Assembly (NCBI RefSeq): GCF_018614575.1
Contig: NZ_JAGGOJ010000026.1
Span: 57,608 to 121,607 of the forward strand
Direction of reading: 5' to 3'
Source of the DNA: Streptomyces sp. ISL-10
GTDB taxonomy: Bacteria > Actinomycetota > Actinomycetes > Streptomycetales > Streptomycetaceae
Length of the DNA: 64,000 bases
Shown here: piece after piece, positions 33,534 through 41,228 of the stretch
Layout of the letters: each line of letters opens with the position of its first letter
How positions within the stretch are numbered: the stretch's first letter is position 1
The notes under the pieces: model-generated
Database searches by the model: none
The model's input: the letters and a program-made list of their open reading frames with translations, nothing else
What the model was told of the DNA's origin: nothing
Made by a program: the position numbers and the translations under genes

Positions 33534-33731
33534 CTGTGGCTGGACGACGAAGGGCTCTACAACCACCCGGTCAACAAGGTGGCAACGCTGCTGGCGGTCC
33601 GCTTCGGCTTCACCTTCCAGGACTACCACGGCCCCGTACTGGTGACCGGCGGCGCGGACGCCGAGGGCGAGACGCTGGCGCTCAGCAAGGACAAGATCCT
33701 GGCGCTGCTGACCAGCCTCGAAGAGCTCTGA
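33534..33731 (+). pseudogene. DUF3846-type protein, C-terminal fragment
   Basis: The frame LWLDDEGLYNHPVNKVATLL, VRFGFTFQDYHGPVLVTGGA, DAEGETLALSKDKILALLTS has the WLDDEGL...N...A and GP(V/A)(L/V)VTGGAD signature of DUF3846 proteins, common on actinomycete plasmids. There is no start; it begins at the junction with the inverted FG-GAP fragment. Confidence 0.55.
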
Positions 33732-33812
33732 CAGCTCCGGCCCCCGGCGGCTGGGGGAGTGGCGCCCACGCCGCGGCCGAGAACACCCACCCCTTGCGAG
33801 AAGGAGCTCAGC

Positions 33813-34011
33813 ATGTCGGTCACCTCCACCGCCGAACTCGCCGGCGAGCCGGTGAACATGGCGACCCAACACTGCCCGCGTGCTGGACACCCTCGGATAC
33901 GCCGAGCCGTACGGCGACGACGACGCCCGGCTCTTCCTCGGCCGCGTGCTGCTCACGCCCGCCCTCGACCCCGACGACGCGGGCTGCAGGCCAGGCGAGC
34001 ACGGGCACTGA
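33813..34011 (+). pseudogene. Small plasmid-type gene, frameshifted
   Basis: ATG 33813 follows AAGGAGCTCAGC and encodes SVTSTAELAGEPVNMATQH. A frame change at about 33870 leads to ARVLDTLGYAEPYGDDDARL then FLGRVLLTPALDPDDAG and stop. The two parts make one ~65-residue protein. It follows the DUF3846 fragment by 80 bp, consistent with remains of one plasmid operon. Family not recognised. Confidence 0.4.
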
Positions 34012-34103
34012 CGCCCGACGTTGTAGAGCGTCAGGCGCTGGACGGGGAGCACGATCAGATAAAGGACGCGTACGGCCGCTACTTGCCCTTGTGTGCGGCG
34101 CAC

Positions 34104-37100
34104 TCACCCAGTGTCCGCTGTCGTGACAGCATGCATGTGCAGTCGGCCGTGGAATCGATCGGATCCCCGCAGAGCGGGTGTGCCTTCCGGGAGCCGAACG
34201 GTCAGGGTCAGATCCGGTAACGCGTTCAGGGGCGTGAGGTTCACGGTGTCTGGGGCCGTTGCGTCCACGTGCAGGGTGAGCCGTTTCAGACCCGGGAAGC
34301 AGAGGGGCAGTGCAGCCAGCTCCGAGCCGTCCTGGAGGCGGGGGATCGTCAGCGCCTCGATACTGGGTACGGGGGCGGTGCCCACGAGGTCGATGGCGGG
34401 GCGTGGAAGCGGCAGCTGCACGGTGCGAAGGCGAGGCAGTGCGCGCAACTGGTGCAGCAGTTCGGGCATGGAGATCGGTGCGACGATCGTGAGCGCTCGT
34501 AGACCGGTCCACCTGTGAAGTGTGTCCACCTGAAGGTCTGGACTGTCGACGAGAAGGCGGGCAACCGCCGGATGCCGGGGCGGCAGGTCGGCGCGCAGTC
34601 CGGGCGGGAGGCCGCGCAGGCGGAGCTCACGCAGGTCCGGAATCAGGGGTACGACCTCAAGATCTTCGGCCAGGAGGAGCGAGGCGTCCGCATCAAGGGT
34701 CCTGAGCGCGCTGCCTGCCAGCGCGGAGATGTCCGCCACGCGAGCGCTCGGTTCCAGAACGAGATGGCGAGTGGCTGGCAGTTGCCGGACCCACGAGAGA
34801 TCGCCGAGCACAGGGTTGTCCCGGACACGGAGGCGGTCCACGTGGCAGTCCGCCTCGCCGAAGTCCAGCTGAGCAGAAGGAAAGGCTCCGCTGAGGACCA
34901 CTTCGGCCAGTTTCCCGAGCCGGTGGAGGTGCCTGAGCAGATGTGCCCGGTTCACGGGAATCCGTAGGTCGTCGTGACGAATCCGCGACAGCACGTCGCG
35001 GGCGTACGCCTCCACAGGGAAATCCCCCCAGGTCGAGGCGGCGAACTGGCGGATACGGGGATCGGGCTGCTGCGCGTACTCCAGCATGAGCGGCAGGCAG
35101 TCCAAAGTGCCGATCTTGCTGAGCGTCGTCATGACCAGTAGCTGTTCGTCCGTGCCCAGACCGCTGGGGCCGGGGAGCATCGGCAGAGCGTAGGGGCCGA
35201 GGCGGGCGGTCTCGGCCGCCTGCAGCGCGGTGCGGGGAGGCATCAAGGCACCGACGCGGTCGGCGACCGCCCGACGGGTGACCTCGTCGAGGTAGACCGC
35301 GCCAGCGGCACAGTGCGCGGCCAGCAGGTGCAGGTGCCAACGTTCCGGGCTTTCGGCTGCGTCGCCCTGGGTGAGCAGCCCGTCGACCAGAGTTTTCGCC
35401 TCAGCTGCCTTGCAGTGCCCGATCGCCATGACGACGACGTCTTCCCACTCCTCCTGACTGGCGTGACGCAACAGTTCCGGCAGATGGTCGCTTTGTTGGA
35501 GCTCCTTCGCGGCGAGATAGTCGTGAAAGGTGCGGTGGATGAACTGGATGCTGCCTTCGGTGCGTTCCTCAAGCACGCCACTGCGATTGAGCAGGTGCCG
35601 CAGGATCACCTCGGGTCCACCCTGCTCGCCTACTCGCGGCATGCCCGGCAGTACCTGCTCCAGTCGGCTCTCCGCCTGCCGGTACGACAACTGGGCCTGA
35701 CCGTTGCGCACCAGCCACACCGCGATGCGTTGGAGAAGCACCTGCTGCTCCTCGCCGGTGATTTCGACGCCCTCAGGAGATTTGATCTTCCGCTGGCTGT
35801 CGCGGCCTCCCAGCAGCATTTCCAAGGCTGCCTTGTATAGCGCTGTTCGGCTGGTGGGCAGAAGTCCGCCGCGTCGCCGGTGCAGGGCGCAGATGACGGC
35901 ACACAGAAGAGGCGTCCGGGCCAGGTTCCGTAGGGTAGGAACACTGGCGAACCGCTCCTGGAGTTCCCGCTCTAGGTCGAAGAGACGGTCCCGGTCGTCG
36001 GCTGAGACCGAACGTTCCAGCCGCGCAGTGTTGTGCCACGCCTTGACGAACGCCTGGATGTCGCTGTCCCGCATGGGCAGCAGGCGGAGTTCACCGAAGT
36101 CCACGAAGTCTAGCCAGCCCTCCTCCACCGCCAGGGGCCGCACAGTGACCAGGCAGCGCAGGTCCTTGAACGCGGACAGCAGGTCGCCGAGCCACTGCCG
36201 CGCGTCGGACCGGTCCTCTTGTGGCACCTCGTCCAGTCCGTCGACCAGGAGCAGGCCGCGACCGGCATCCAGCACTCGCCTGGCCCATCCTTCTGGAGCC
36301 TCGTCGGCCACGAGCCGGGCGGCGTCCGCGAGGCGGCGCGGGGTTGGAAAGCCAACTCCCTGTGCGCGCAGGCTCCGCAACGGGACGACGAACGGCACGA
36401 GCTCGTTGAGGTCGGCGAGCTCGGGCCCCAGAGTGCCGGATGCGGTATGGGCGGCCAGCCACCACATCAGAGTCGTCTTCCCCGCGCCCGCCTCTCCGCG
36501 CAGCAGGACCCGCCTTCCGCTGGAGGCGAGGAGACTGTCGATACGACGCGACCCTCCCCGTTCTGAGCTGCGCCGGTCACGTTCCCGTTCTGCTTCCAGG
36601 TGGAGGTAAGCGGTGTCGAGCTCCCAGCGTGCCTCATGGGTGCCCAGTTCATCGATCCCGATGATCTCGATCTTGCGGTAGCGAGTGGCAACGGCACGTC
36701 GGTACTGTTCTTCGAAGAGCTCGTCGCGAGGGTGAAGGTCGGTCACCTTCTCGAGTCCTAGCGGTGCCTCGGCCTGGGGCATGTAAGCATCGTCCAGGGG
36801 TATGCCGCGCACGGGCTCGGCCTCTATGCGGCTGTGAGCTCGCCCCTGCGGCACGGTGGTGACGATGCCGATAAGCACCCCGCCCGCGAACACGGGAGCT
36901 CCGGATAGGCCGGCGAGTGGGGAGCTGGCGTCGTCGTGTTCGGCGAGCGTGCCCCCGGCGAGCTGAAGAACCACCTTGTCCCGGAGCAGCCCCGCCATCG
37001 GGAGCACGCTCGCGACGTACTGGTCGCATTCGATGGCGCTGGTCACCGCGTCGCGCTGGACGTCAGGGAATCCGATGACCTGGCACCCGGGCAGCGGCCG

Positions 37101-37448
37101 TTGAGTGGCGACCGTGCCCCACCGTAGCCGACCGAGCCGCTGCATCGGCCGGGCGGCCAGCAGCGGTGCTTCCGTTCTGAGCAGCGCGAGATCGCGCTCC
37201 GCGTCGATCCAGCGCGCCTCACAGTGAGTCCACTGCGAGGCGGTGGGATGAATAGCCGTCACTAAGCGGGGCTCCTCCCGCCCCGTCTGCTCTGTACGGG
37301 GCCCGTAGGGGACGGTTCCCGCCTCCCGCTCGTCGTCCGGGAAACCTAACACCACATGGGCAGCGGTCAAGACGAGGCGGGACCCGACGATGACGCCCGT
37401 CCCTTGGGCGGCCCCCTTCACCAAAACGACACGGTCGGCGGGCGACAT
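34104..37448 (-). CDS. Trypsin-NACHT STAND NTPase with C-terminal helical/LRR-like region
   Basis: An 1114-residue multidomain protein. Residues 1-200: trypsin-like serine protease with His31 (LTAAHVV), Asp86 (ERDLALL) and Ser182 (GLSGAPVF). Residues ~300-650: NACHT NTPase with Walker A GEAGAGKTT (318-326), Walker B LLLVDGLDE (Asp403, Asp406, Glu407) and the NACHT-associated FIHRTFHDYLAAKEL. Residues ~650-1114: helical and leucine-rich repeats (LRELRLRGLPPGLRADLPP, LRALPRLRTVQLPLPRPAID), probably the sensor. In such STAND proteins ligand binding drives NTP-dependent oligomerisation that activates the effector, here the protease. The ATG overlaps the trypco2 stop by one base. The domain set fits anti-phage or conflict systems; triad and P-loop are intact. 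Confidence 0.9.
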   Translation of the reverse strand: MSPADRVVLVKGAAQGTGVIVGSRLVLTAAHVVLGFPDDEREAGTVPYGPRTEQTGREEPRLVTAIHPTASQWTHCEARWIDAERDLALLRTEAPLLAARPMQRLGRLRWGTVATQRPLPGCQVIGFPDVQRDAVTSAIECDQYVASVLPMAGLLRDKVVLQLAGGTLAEHDDASSPLAGLSGAPVFAGGVLIGIVTTVPQGRAHSRIEAEPVRGIPLDDAYMPQAEAPLGLEKVTDLHPRDELFEEQYRRAVATRYRKIEIIGIDELGTHEARWELDTAYLHLEAERERDRRSSERGGSRRIDSLLASSGRRVLLRGEAGAGKTTLMWWLAAHTASGTLGPELADLNELVPFVVPLRSLRAQGVGFPTPRRLADAARLVADEAPEGWARRVLDAGRGLLLVDGLDEVPQEDRSDARQWLGDLLSAFKDLRCLVTVRPLAVEEGWLDFVDFGELRLLPMRDSDIQAFVKAWHNTARLERSVSADDRDRLFDLERELQERFASVPTLRNLARTPLLCAVICALHRRRGGLLPTSRTALYKAALEMLLGGRDSQRKIKSPEGVEITGEEQQVLLQRIAVWLVRNGQAQLSYRQAESRLEQVLPGMPRVGEQGGPEVILRHLLNRSGVLEERTEGSIQFIHRTFHDYLAAKELQQSDHLPELLRHASQEEWEDVVVMAIGHCKAAEAKTLVDGLLTQGDAAESPERWHLHLLAAHCAAGAVYLDEVTRRAVADRVGALMPPRTALQAAETARLGPYALPMLPGPSGLGTDEQLLVMTTLSKIGTLDCLPLMLEYAQQPDPRIRQFAASTWGDFPVEAYARDVLSRIRHDDLRIPVNRAHLLRHLHRLGKLAEVVLSGAFPSAQLDFGEADCHVDRLRVRDNPVLGDLSWVRQLPATRHLVLEPSARVADISALAGSALRTLDADASLLLAEDLEVVPLIPDLRELRLRGLPPGLRADLPPRHPAVARLLVDSPDLQVDTLHRWTGLRALTIVAPISMPELLHQLRALPRLRTVQLPLPRPAIDLVGTAPVPSIEALTIPRLQDGSELAALPLCFPGLKRLTLHVDATAPDTVNLTPLNALPDLTLTVRLPEGTPALRGSDRFHGRLHMHAVTTADTG

Positions 37449-37804
37449 CAGTTCGAACGTCGTGATTCGCTGCCGCGGCCGAAGTGGGCCGTGCTCCCCT
37501 CCGTGGCGTTACCCACCTTCCATGCAGCACCCGTGGCAGCGTCCTTAGGCACGAGGGTGAAAGAGATTCGGTGGGTGTGCGCGCTGGTGCGGCTGGCATC
37601 GGCACCGGCATCGACGACCCAAGCCCGTACCTTGGCGCTCGCCTTTTGCTCAACTCGGAGTTCGACGGCGAACTCCATGTGGATCTCTCCGACATCGAAC
37701 GCCACGCCTCGCGGATCGCGCGCCGAAGCCGCCAGAAGCTGGTCGCGAACTGCCTGCACGGCGTCCGCGAGTTCGATGCCGTCGGGTGCACCGTTGTCGT
37801 TCAT
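37448..37804 (-). CDS. Trypco2-family (trypsin-co-occurring) protein
   Basis: A 118-residue protein: an N-terminal helix (IELADAVQAVRDQLLAASAR), then DVGEIHMEFAVELRVEQKAS and a beta-strand region ending FTLVPKDAATGAAWKVGN. The GVAFDVGEIHMEFAVEL pattern is the hallmark of trypco2, a family named for its co-occurrence with trypsin-fused conflict proteins. It is directly upstream of, and overlaps, the trypsin-NACHT gene, so it is probably its regulator, adaptor or substrate. Confidence 0.85.
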   Translation of the reverse strand: MNDNGAPDGIELADAVQAVRDQLLAASARDPRGVAFDVGEIHMEFAVELRVEQKASAKVRAWVVDAGADASRTSAHTHRISFTLVPKDAATGAAWKVGNATEGSTAHFGRGSESRRSN

Positions 37805-37840
37805 GATCCCCCAGTTCTTCGTTCCTGCCCCGCCGCGAAT

Positions 37841-38119
37841 CTACCTGCGACAGAGAGGCCGGACTCCGAAAACGGAGAAGAGACGACCTCGCAGCCTCTT
37901 CACGTCCCCGGCAACGCACGGCTGCTGTTCGTTGAGCAGTCCAGCGTGCAGCCGGTCGGTGCTGGGCCCGATTGCGGCCTTCTCGCCTGTTCGGCGGGCC
38001 ATGAGCAGGTCGGCCAACCGGAGTGCGGCGGCGTCGGCCGACGGCCGCCCGGGGATGGCTCCCGTCCCGCGTCTTGGCGTCCTGGGTGTAAGGGCCCGGT
38101 CCTCCGCCCTTGCAGTCAT
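37841..38119 (-). CDS. Possible small ORF before trypco2
   Basis: A 92-codon frame with moderate coding bias (DAAALRLADLLMARRTGEKA, LHAGLLNEQQPCVAGDVKRL) ends 36 nt before the trypco2 start in the same direction. There is no obvious binding site and the N-terminus is Arg/Pro-rich, so it may be a chance frame or a remnant. If real, it would be a third gene of the trypsin-NACHT operon. Confidence 0.25.
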   Translation of the reverse strand: MTARAEDRALTPRTPRRGTGAIPGRPSADAAALRLADLLMARRTGEKAAIGPSTDRLHAGLLNEQQPCVAGDVKRLRGRLFSVFGVRPLCRR

Positions 38120-38241
38120 CGAAGGCCTGGACCTGGACGAGTTGAGCTGGAGATGTCACGTCCAGAGCCTTTGGAGGCACTACTTGGTGTATCGGGTGCT
38201 GCGCACCGTTGATCGGCTGGACGGATGGAGACCTGGCCACC

Positions 38242-38379
38242 ATGGACCCTTATTTGAGCGGTGTGTTCGCTGTGCTGGCTGGTGCGGTAGTGCGTCTGCT
38301 GTACCAATGGATCACATGCCGCACTGTTGTCCGGCTGGCCCAGCTTTATCAGCAGGGCGCCACCGAGCGCGCTCGGTGA
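38242..38379 (+). CDS. 45-residue membrane protein upstream of the sigma factor
   Basis: ATG 38242 opens MDPYLSGVFAVLAGAVVRLL then YQWITCRTVVRLAQLYQQG and stop: one membrane helix with a basic amphipathic tail. GATGGAGACC precedes it. It is followed after 18 nt by a 24-codon ORF and the sigma factor, so it is probably the first gene of that operon. Confidence 0.5.
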   Translation: MDPYLSGVFAVLAGAVVRLLYQWITCRTVVRLAQLYQQGATERAR

Positions 38380-38397
38380 CTGCCGGCCGGAAGCCGG

Positions 38398-38472
38398 ATG
38401 ACAGAGCGCCTGGCAGGGCAGGAGACCACCATCGAGATCAACGCACCTTGGGCGGGCGGCAGTCGTGGATGA
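38398..38472 (+). CDS. 24-residue ORF overlapping the sigma factor start
   Basis: The frame ERLAGQETTIEINAPWAGGS plus RG ends in a TGA (38470-38472) that lies 5 nt downstream of the sigma factor GTG (38465). This arrangement suggests translational coupling. The peptide resembles nothing I know; codon bias is good for its length. Confidence 0.4.
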   Translation: MTERLAGQETTIEINAPWAGGSRG

Positions 38473-39040
38473 ATCCAAAACCACGGAACGTGTGGGGGCC
38501 AAGCGGGTCAAGAAGGTCGCCCCACGGCGGCCCACTGAGGGAGCACAGCTCCTGGGACAGCGCGCAGAGTTCGCGCTGTTCTATTACCGTCATGCGGCTG
38601 GCCTGATTCGGTTCGTGATGCGACTCGGCGCCACCCCGCATGAGGCAGCCGACGCCGTCCATACCGCCTTTACAGAGGTCTTCCCACGCTGGCCGCAGAT
38701 CGCCGCGCCGCATGCCTGGTTGCGCACTGTCTCGACCCGTAGCTACCTGCGCCAGATGGCGGGGCGGGAGCATCCTTCGGTGTTGATACCGGATCTGCCC
38801 GGCGACGCCTCGCCGGTCGAGACTCTCACCCTCAAAGAGGAAGAACAGCGCGTCTACACCGCTCTGGCCACACTGCCGCCGCGGCAACGACACGTCATGG
38901 CCTGGCACCTCGACGGCTTCACTCACGCAGAAATCGCCAGGACACTTGGCATCACTCCTGAAGCAGTCCGCCAAAATTACGCCCGCGCCCGAGCAGCCCT
39001 GAAGCGCTTCCTCGGCCTGACTTCCAAGGAGGGGCGATGA
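38465..39040 (+). CDS. ECF-type RNA polymerase sigma factor
   Basis: A 191-residue ECF sigma factor starting at GTG 38465. Region 2: LFYYRHAAGLIRFVMRLGA, EAADAVHTAFTEVFPRWPQI and HAWLRTVSTRSYLRQ. Region 4: ALATLPPRQRHVMAWHLDGF and TLGITPEAVRQNYARARAAL. No C-terminal extension and no recognised anti-sigma factor; the next gene, coupled by ATGA, encodes a small acidic protein that may fill this role. Confidence 0.85.
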   Translation: MDESKTTERVGAKRVKKVAPRRPTEGAQLLGQRAEFALFYYRHAAGLIRFVMRLGATPHEAADAVHTAFTEVFPRWPQIAAPHAWLRTVSTRSYLRQMAGREHPSVLIPDLPGDASPVETLTLKEEEQRVYTALATLPPRQRHVMAWHLDGFTHAEIARTLGITPEAVRQNYARARAALKRFLGLTSKEGR

Positions 39041-39267
39041 CCGACCACACCGCCGAAACCGAGCACACCAGCGACGATGTACTCCTTGACGACCTTCTCG
39101 AACGCGCCGATGTAGGGGTACTGGAGACGTTGTCGTCCAGCGTGCATCTGGACGCGGGACCCGCCGACATTTTCTTCCAGCACCCGCTGCGGCGCCCCGC
39201 GCGGCGCGTGCGGCGCCGTACCTCGCAGGAACCTTGGGAAAGGTCCCAAGCAACACGGCGTCCCTAA
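39037..39267 (+). CDS. Small acidic protein coupled to the sigma factor
   Basis: A 76-residue protein whose first half is acidic (ETEHTSDDVLLDDLLERADV, VLETLSSSVHLDAGPADIFF) and whose tail is Arg-rich. The DDVLLDDLL segment recurs in small proteins encoded after ECF factors in streptomycetes; the tail here differs and may come from a frameshift. The start overlaps the sigma factor stop (ATGA). It may modulate the sigma factor. Confidence 0.5.
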   Translation: MTDHTAETEHTSDDVLLDDLLERADVGVLETLSSSVHLDAGPADIFFQHPLRRPARRVRRRTSQEPWERSQATRRP

Positions 39268-39503
39268 ACCACAGCTCCCGTGCGCCTGCGGGTCCGGTCA
39301 GCAGCCGCTCCCGTCAGCTGCCACGCGCCGGCCCGCAACGCGGGCCGCTCAGGGGACTTCCGTGCGCCACCTCGCTGCCCCGAGGGACGGCCATTGCCGG
39401 CCCGGCGGGTTCCGTGTCGTGTGTGATTCGCGGGCGGATGGGTCCGCTGCCCCGGCAGAATTCCGAGGGGTGGGTGCGGGCAGAGTTGAGTGTGGGGGGA
39501 GGG

Positions 39504-40181
39504 GTGTTGGCACTGTTCAGGCGTCGTAGCGGGGCTGCGGCCTCGCGGTTGAGCACGGGGTTGCCCGGCGCGAGCGGAGAGACCCGGCGCTTCTTCCGGA
39601 AGCTGGTGGAGCACCACCAGGACTCGGTCGGTCTGCTGGCAGCCCAGGGCGCGGTCCCGGCGGCTACGTGGGACCGGGTGGAGAGGACCGCTGCTCTGCA
39701 CGACGGTGCCGTCCGGCGGACGCTGCGGGATCTGGGTCCCCGCGCCGACGTGCTTCGTCCGGAGATGCAGGGTGGGATCACCGTCGCCCTGGACCAGTTC
39801 GCCGCAGCCCTGGGAGTGCGCGGCACTGTGGTCCAGGCGTGGGGAACGGCTATCGCCATGAACAAGGAGACTCAAGCCGGTAGCCCGGCTGACCGGCGCG
39901 TCTTCTGGTGGAAGGACAGGCCCATCGCTTTCGCCTGCATCCTCCACCCGGCGGCGGATGGACAGCCGCTGGTCGACGGTCTGCTGCTGTATGGCGGTGG
40001 GCAGTACCGATTCACGCCCGCTCTGGAGACCCAGGAGCAGACGAGCTGGGACAAGTCCAAGGTGCGCGCCGAGGACCGGGATCCCATGACGGCGGTCCTG
40101 CACCTCGATCCCTCAACCGGGTGGCGACGCGCTGACATCGCCTGCCGCACCGTCGTGATCGATGGATTCTTTACCCGGTAG
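39504..40181 (+). CDS. Hypothetical protein (225 aa)
   Basis: GTG 39504 follows GGGGGAGG; earlier in-frame codons back to 39234 lack bias. The protein is soluble: helical first half (RRFFRKLVEHHQDSVGLLAA, DQFAAALGVRGTVVQAWGTA), then a beta-rich part with RVFWWKDRPIAFACILHPAA and LLYGGGQYRFTPALETQEQT. I do not recognise a domain. It stands between the sigma factor operon and the nuclease gene. Confidence 0.55.
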   Translation: MLALFRRRSGAAASRLSTGLPGASGETRRFFRKLVEHHQDSVGLLAAQGAVPAATWDRVERTAALHDGAVRRTLRDLGPRADVLRPEMQGGITVALDQFAAALGVRGTVVQAWGTAIAMNKETQAGSPADRRVFWWKDRPIAFACILHPAADGQPLVDGLLLYGGGQYRFTPALETQEQTSWDKSKVRAEDRDPMTAVLHLDPSTGWRRADIACRTVVIDGFFTR

Positions 40182-40213
40182 CAGTTGCTCACTGGCTGCC
40201 CGCAGCCACGAGG

Positions 40214-40340
40214 ATGTTCACCGTCATCGGCCTGATTCTGGACGTCGACTTCACCGTGCTGCTCATTGCCGCCGTCGTCGCCGACCAGATCGAACTGCTC
40301 TCCACCAGCGAAGGCGACTTCACCCGCTGTGCCGGTGAGG
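40214..40340 (+). pseudogene. Possible PIN-domain fragment
   Basis: A 40-codon stretch with strong coding bias reads FTVIGLILDVDFTVLLIAAV then VADQIELLSTSEGDFTRCAG, similar in pattern to the C-terminal part of PIN ribonucleases (a LIAA-x-A helix, then strand and DxDF). It runs into the 3' end of the nuclease gene on the other strand without a stop of its own, so only a fragment is left. Confidence 0.3.
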
Positions 40341-40348
40341 CCATCGCT

Positions 40349-41011
40349 TCACGGGGTCGGCTTCTGGCGCCGTGCGAGGAGGCTGGTGAAGAAATCCTCC
40401 AGGAGCTGCCTGCCGCCCGGTTCGCTCAGTTCCCAGCCGCCGAAGCGGTAGATTTTGTATCCGGCGAGCCTGAGTCGGCGGTCCTCGGCGACCATCTCCG
40501 CGTACAGCCGCGGCACCGCGGTATGCGTGACCCGTCCCTTCTCGTCGGGCGGGTTGGGCCGGCCGTAGTGCTGCACTCCGTCGACCTCGATGACGATGCG
40601 GGAGCGGTCTGGGGCCAAGAGCAGGAAGTCCATCCGCTGCCGGTGCAGCGCGCCGGACTGCTTGCCGCTCTTGCGTGTGTAGGGGTCGTAGTGGAGGTAG
40701 ACCTGCGGGATCAGCGCGGGCAGGTCGAAGCCGCCGTCCCCGGCGTAGCGGGCACAGTAGGTGATCACGAGGAGTTGCTCGGGCACTGAGTCCAGCGACC
40801 GGTACAGACGCCGGTACAGGGCGTCGGCGGCGGTCTTTTCGTCGGCGCCTGGCTGGTGGTTCTTCGTCCACCAGGCGACCATCTGCCGCCAGGTGAGCCC
40901 GTGCGGGGGCAGCGGGTCAGTGAACACCAGGCAGGCATCGGCGTGACGGACGATCTCGACCTCGTTGTTCACCGCGTCGCGCAGCACAATCTGGGGCTGA
41001 CGGGGAGACAT
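40349..41011 (-). CDS. Predicted nuclease with EVDG-type REase-like domain (AbiJ-associated type)
   Basis: A 220-residue protein. The N-terminal half (IVRHADACLVFTDPLPPHGL, AWWTKNHQPGADEKTAADAL, YRRLYRSLDSVPEQLLVITY) is helical. The C-terminal half has a restriction-endonuclease-like core: QRMDFLLLAPDRSRIVIEVD then GVQHYG, with Asp, Glu-x-Asp and following Gln/His, and YAEMVAEDRRLRLAGYKIYR with FGGWEL. From memory this order occurs in proteins with an AbiJ N-terminal type domain, used in phage abortive infection. It lies within 3 kb of the trypsin-NACHT system, fitting a defence island. Confidence 0.65.
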   Translation of the reverse strand: MSPRQPQIVLRDAVNNEVEIVRHADACLVFTDPLPPHGLTWRQMVAWWTKNHQPGADEKTAADALYRRLYRSLDSVPEQLLVITYCARYAGDGGFDLPALIPQVYLHYDPYTRKSGKQSGALHRQRMDFLLLAPDRSRIVIEVDGVQHYGRPNPPDEKGRVTHTAVPRLYAEMVAEDRRLRLAGYKIYRFGGWELSEPGGRQLLEDFFTSLLARRQKPTP

Positions 41012-41228
41012 TCACGGTCAGCCTCAGGGGACTTTCACGATCCGTTCGTTGCCGGCAGGTGTGTGGGAGCTCACCAACGACAAGGACGAGGGCGGCATGA
41101 AGGGTGCCGCGTCGGCCGGTGTCTCGTAACTCCAGCCCACAGCCGATCACGGCACGTCGAACGGCCCCTCGTCAGGAGCTTTGCGCCCACACGAACACCG
41201 AGGGCTGGTCTGGGGTGAGCACTCAGGG

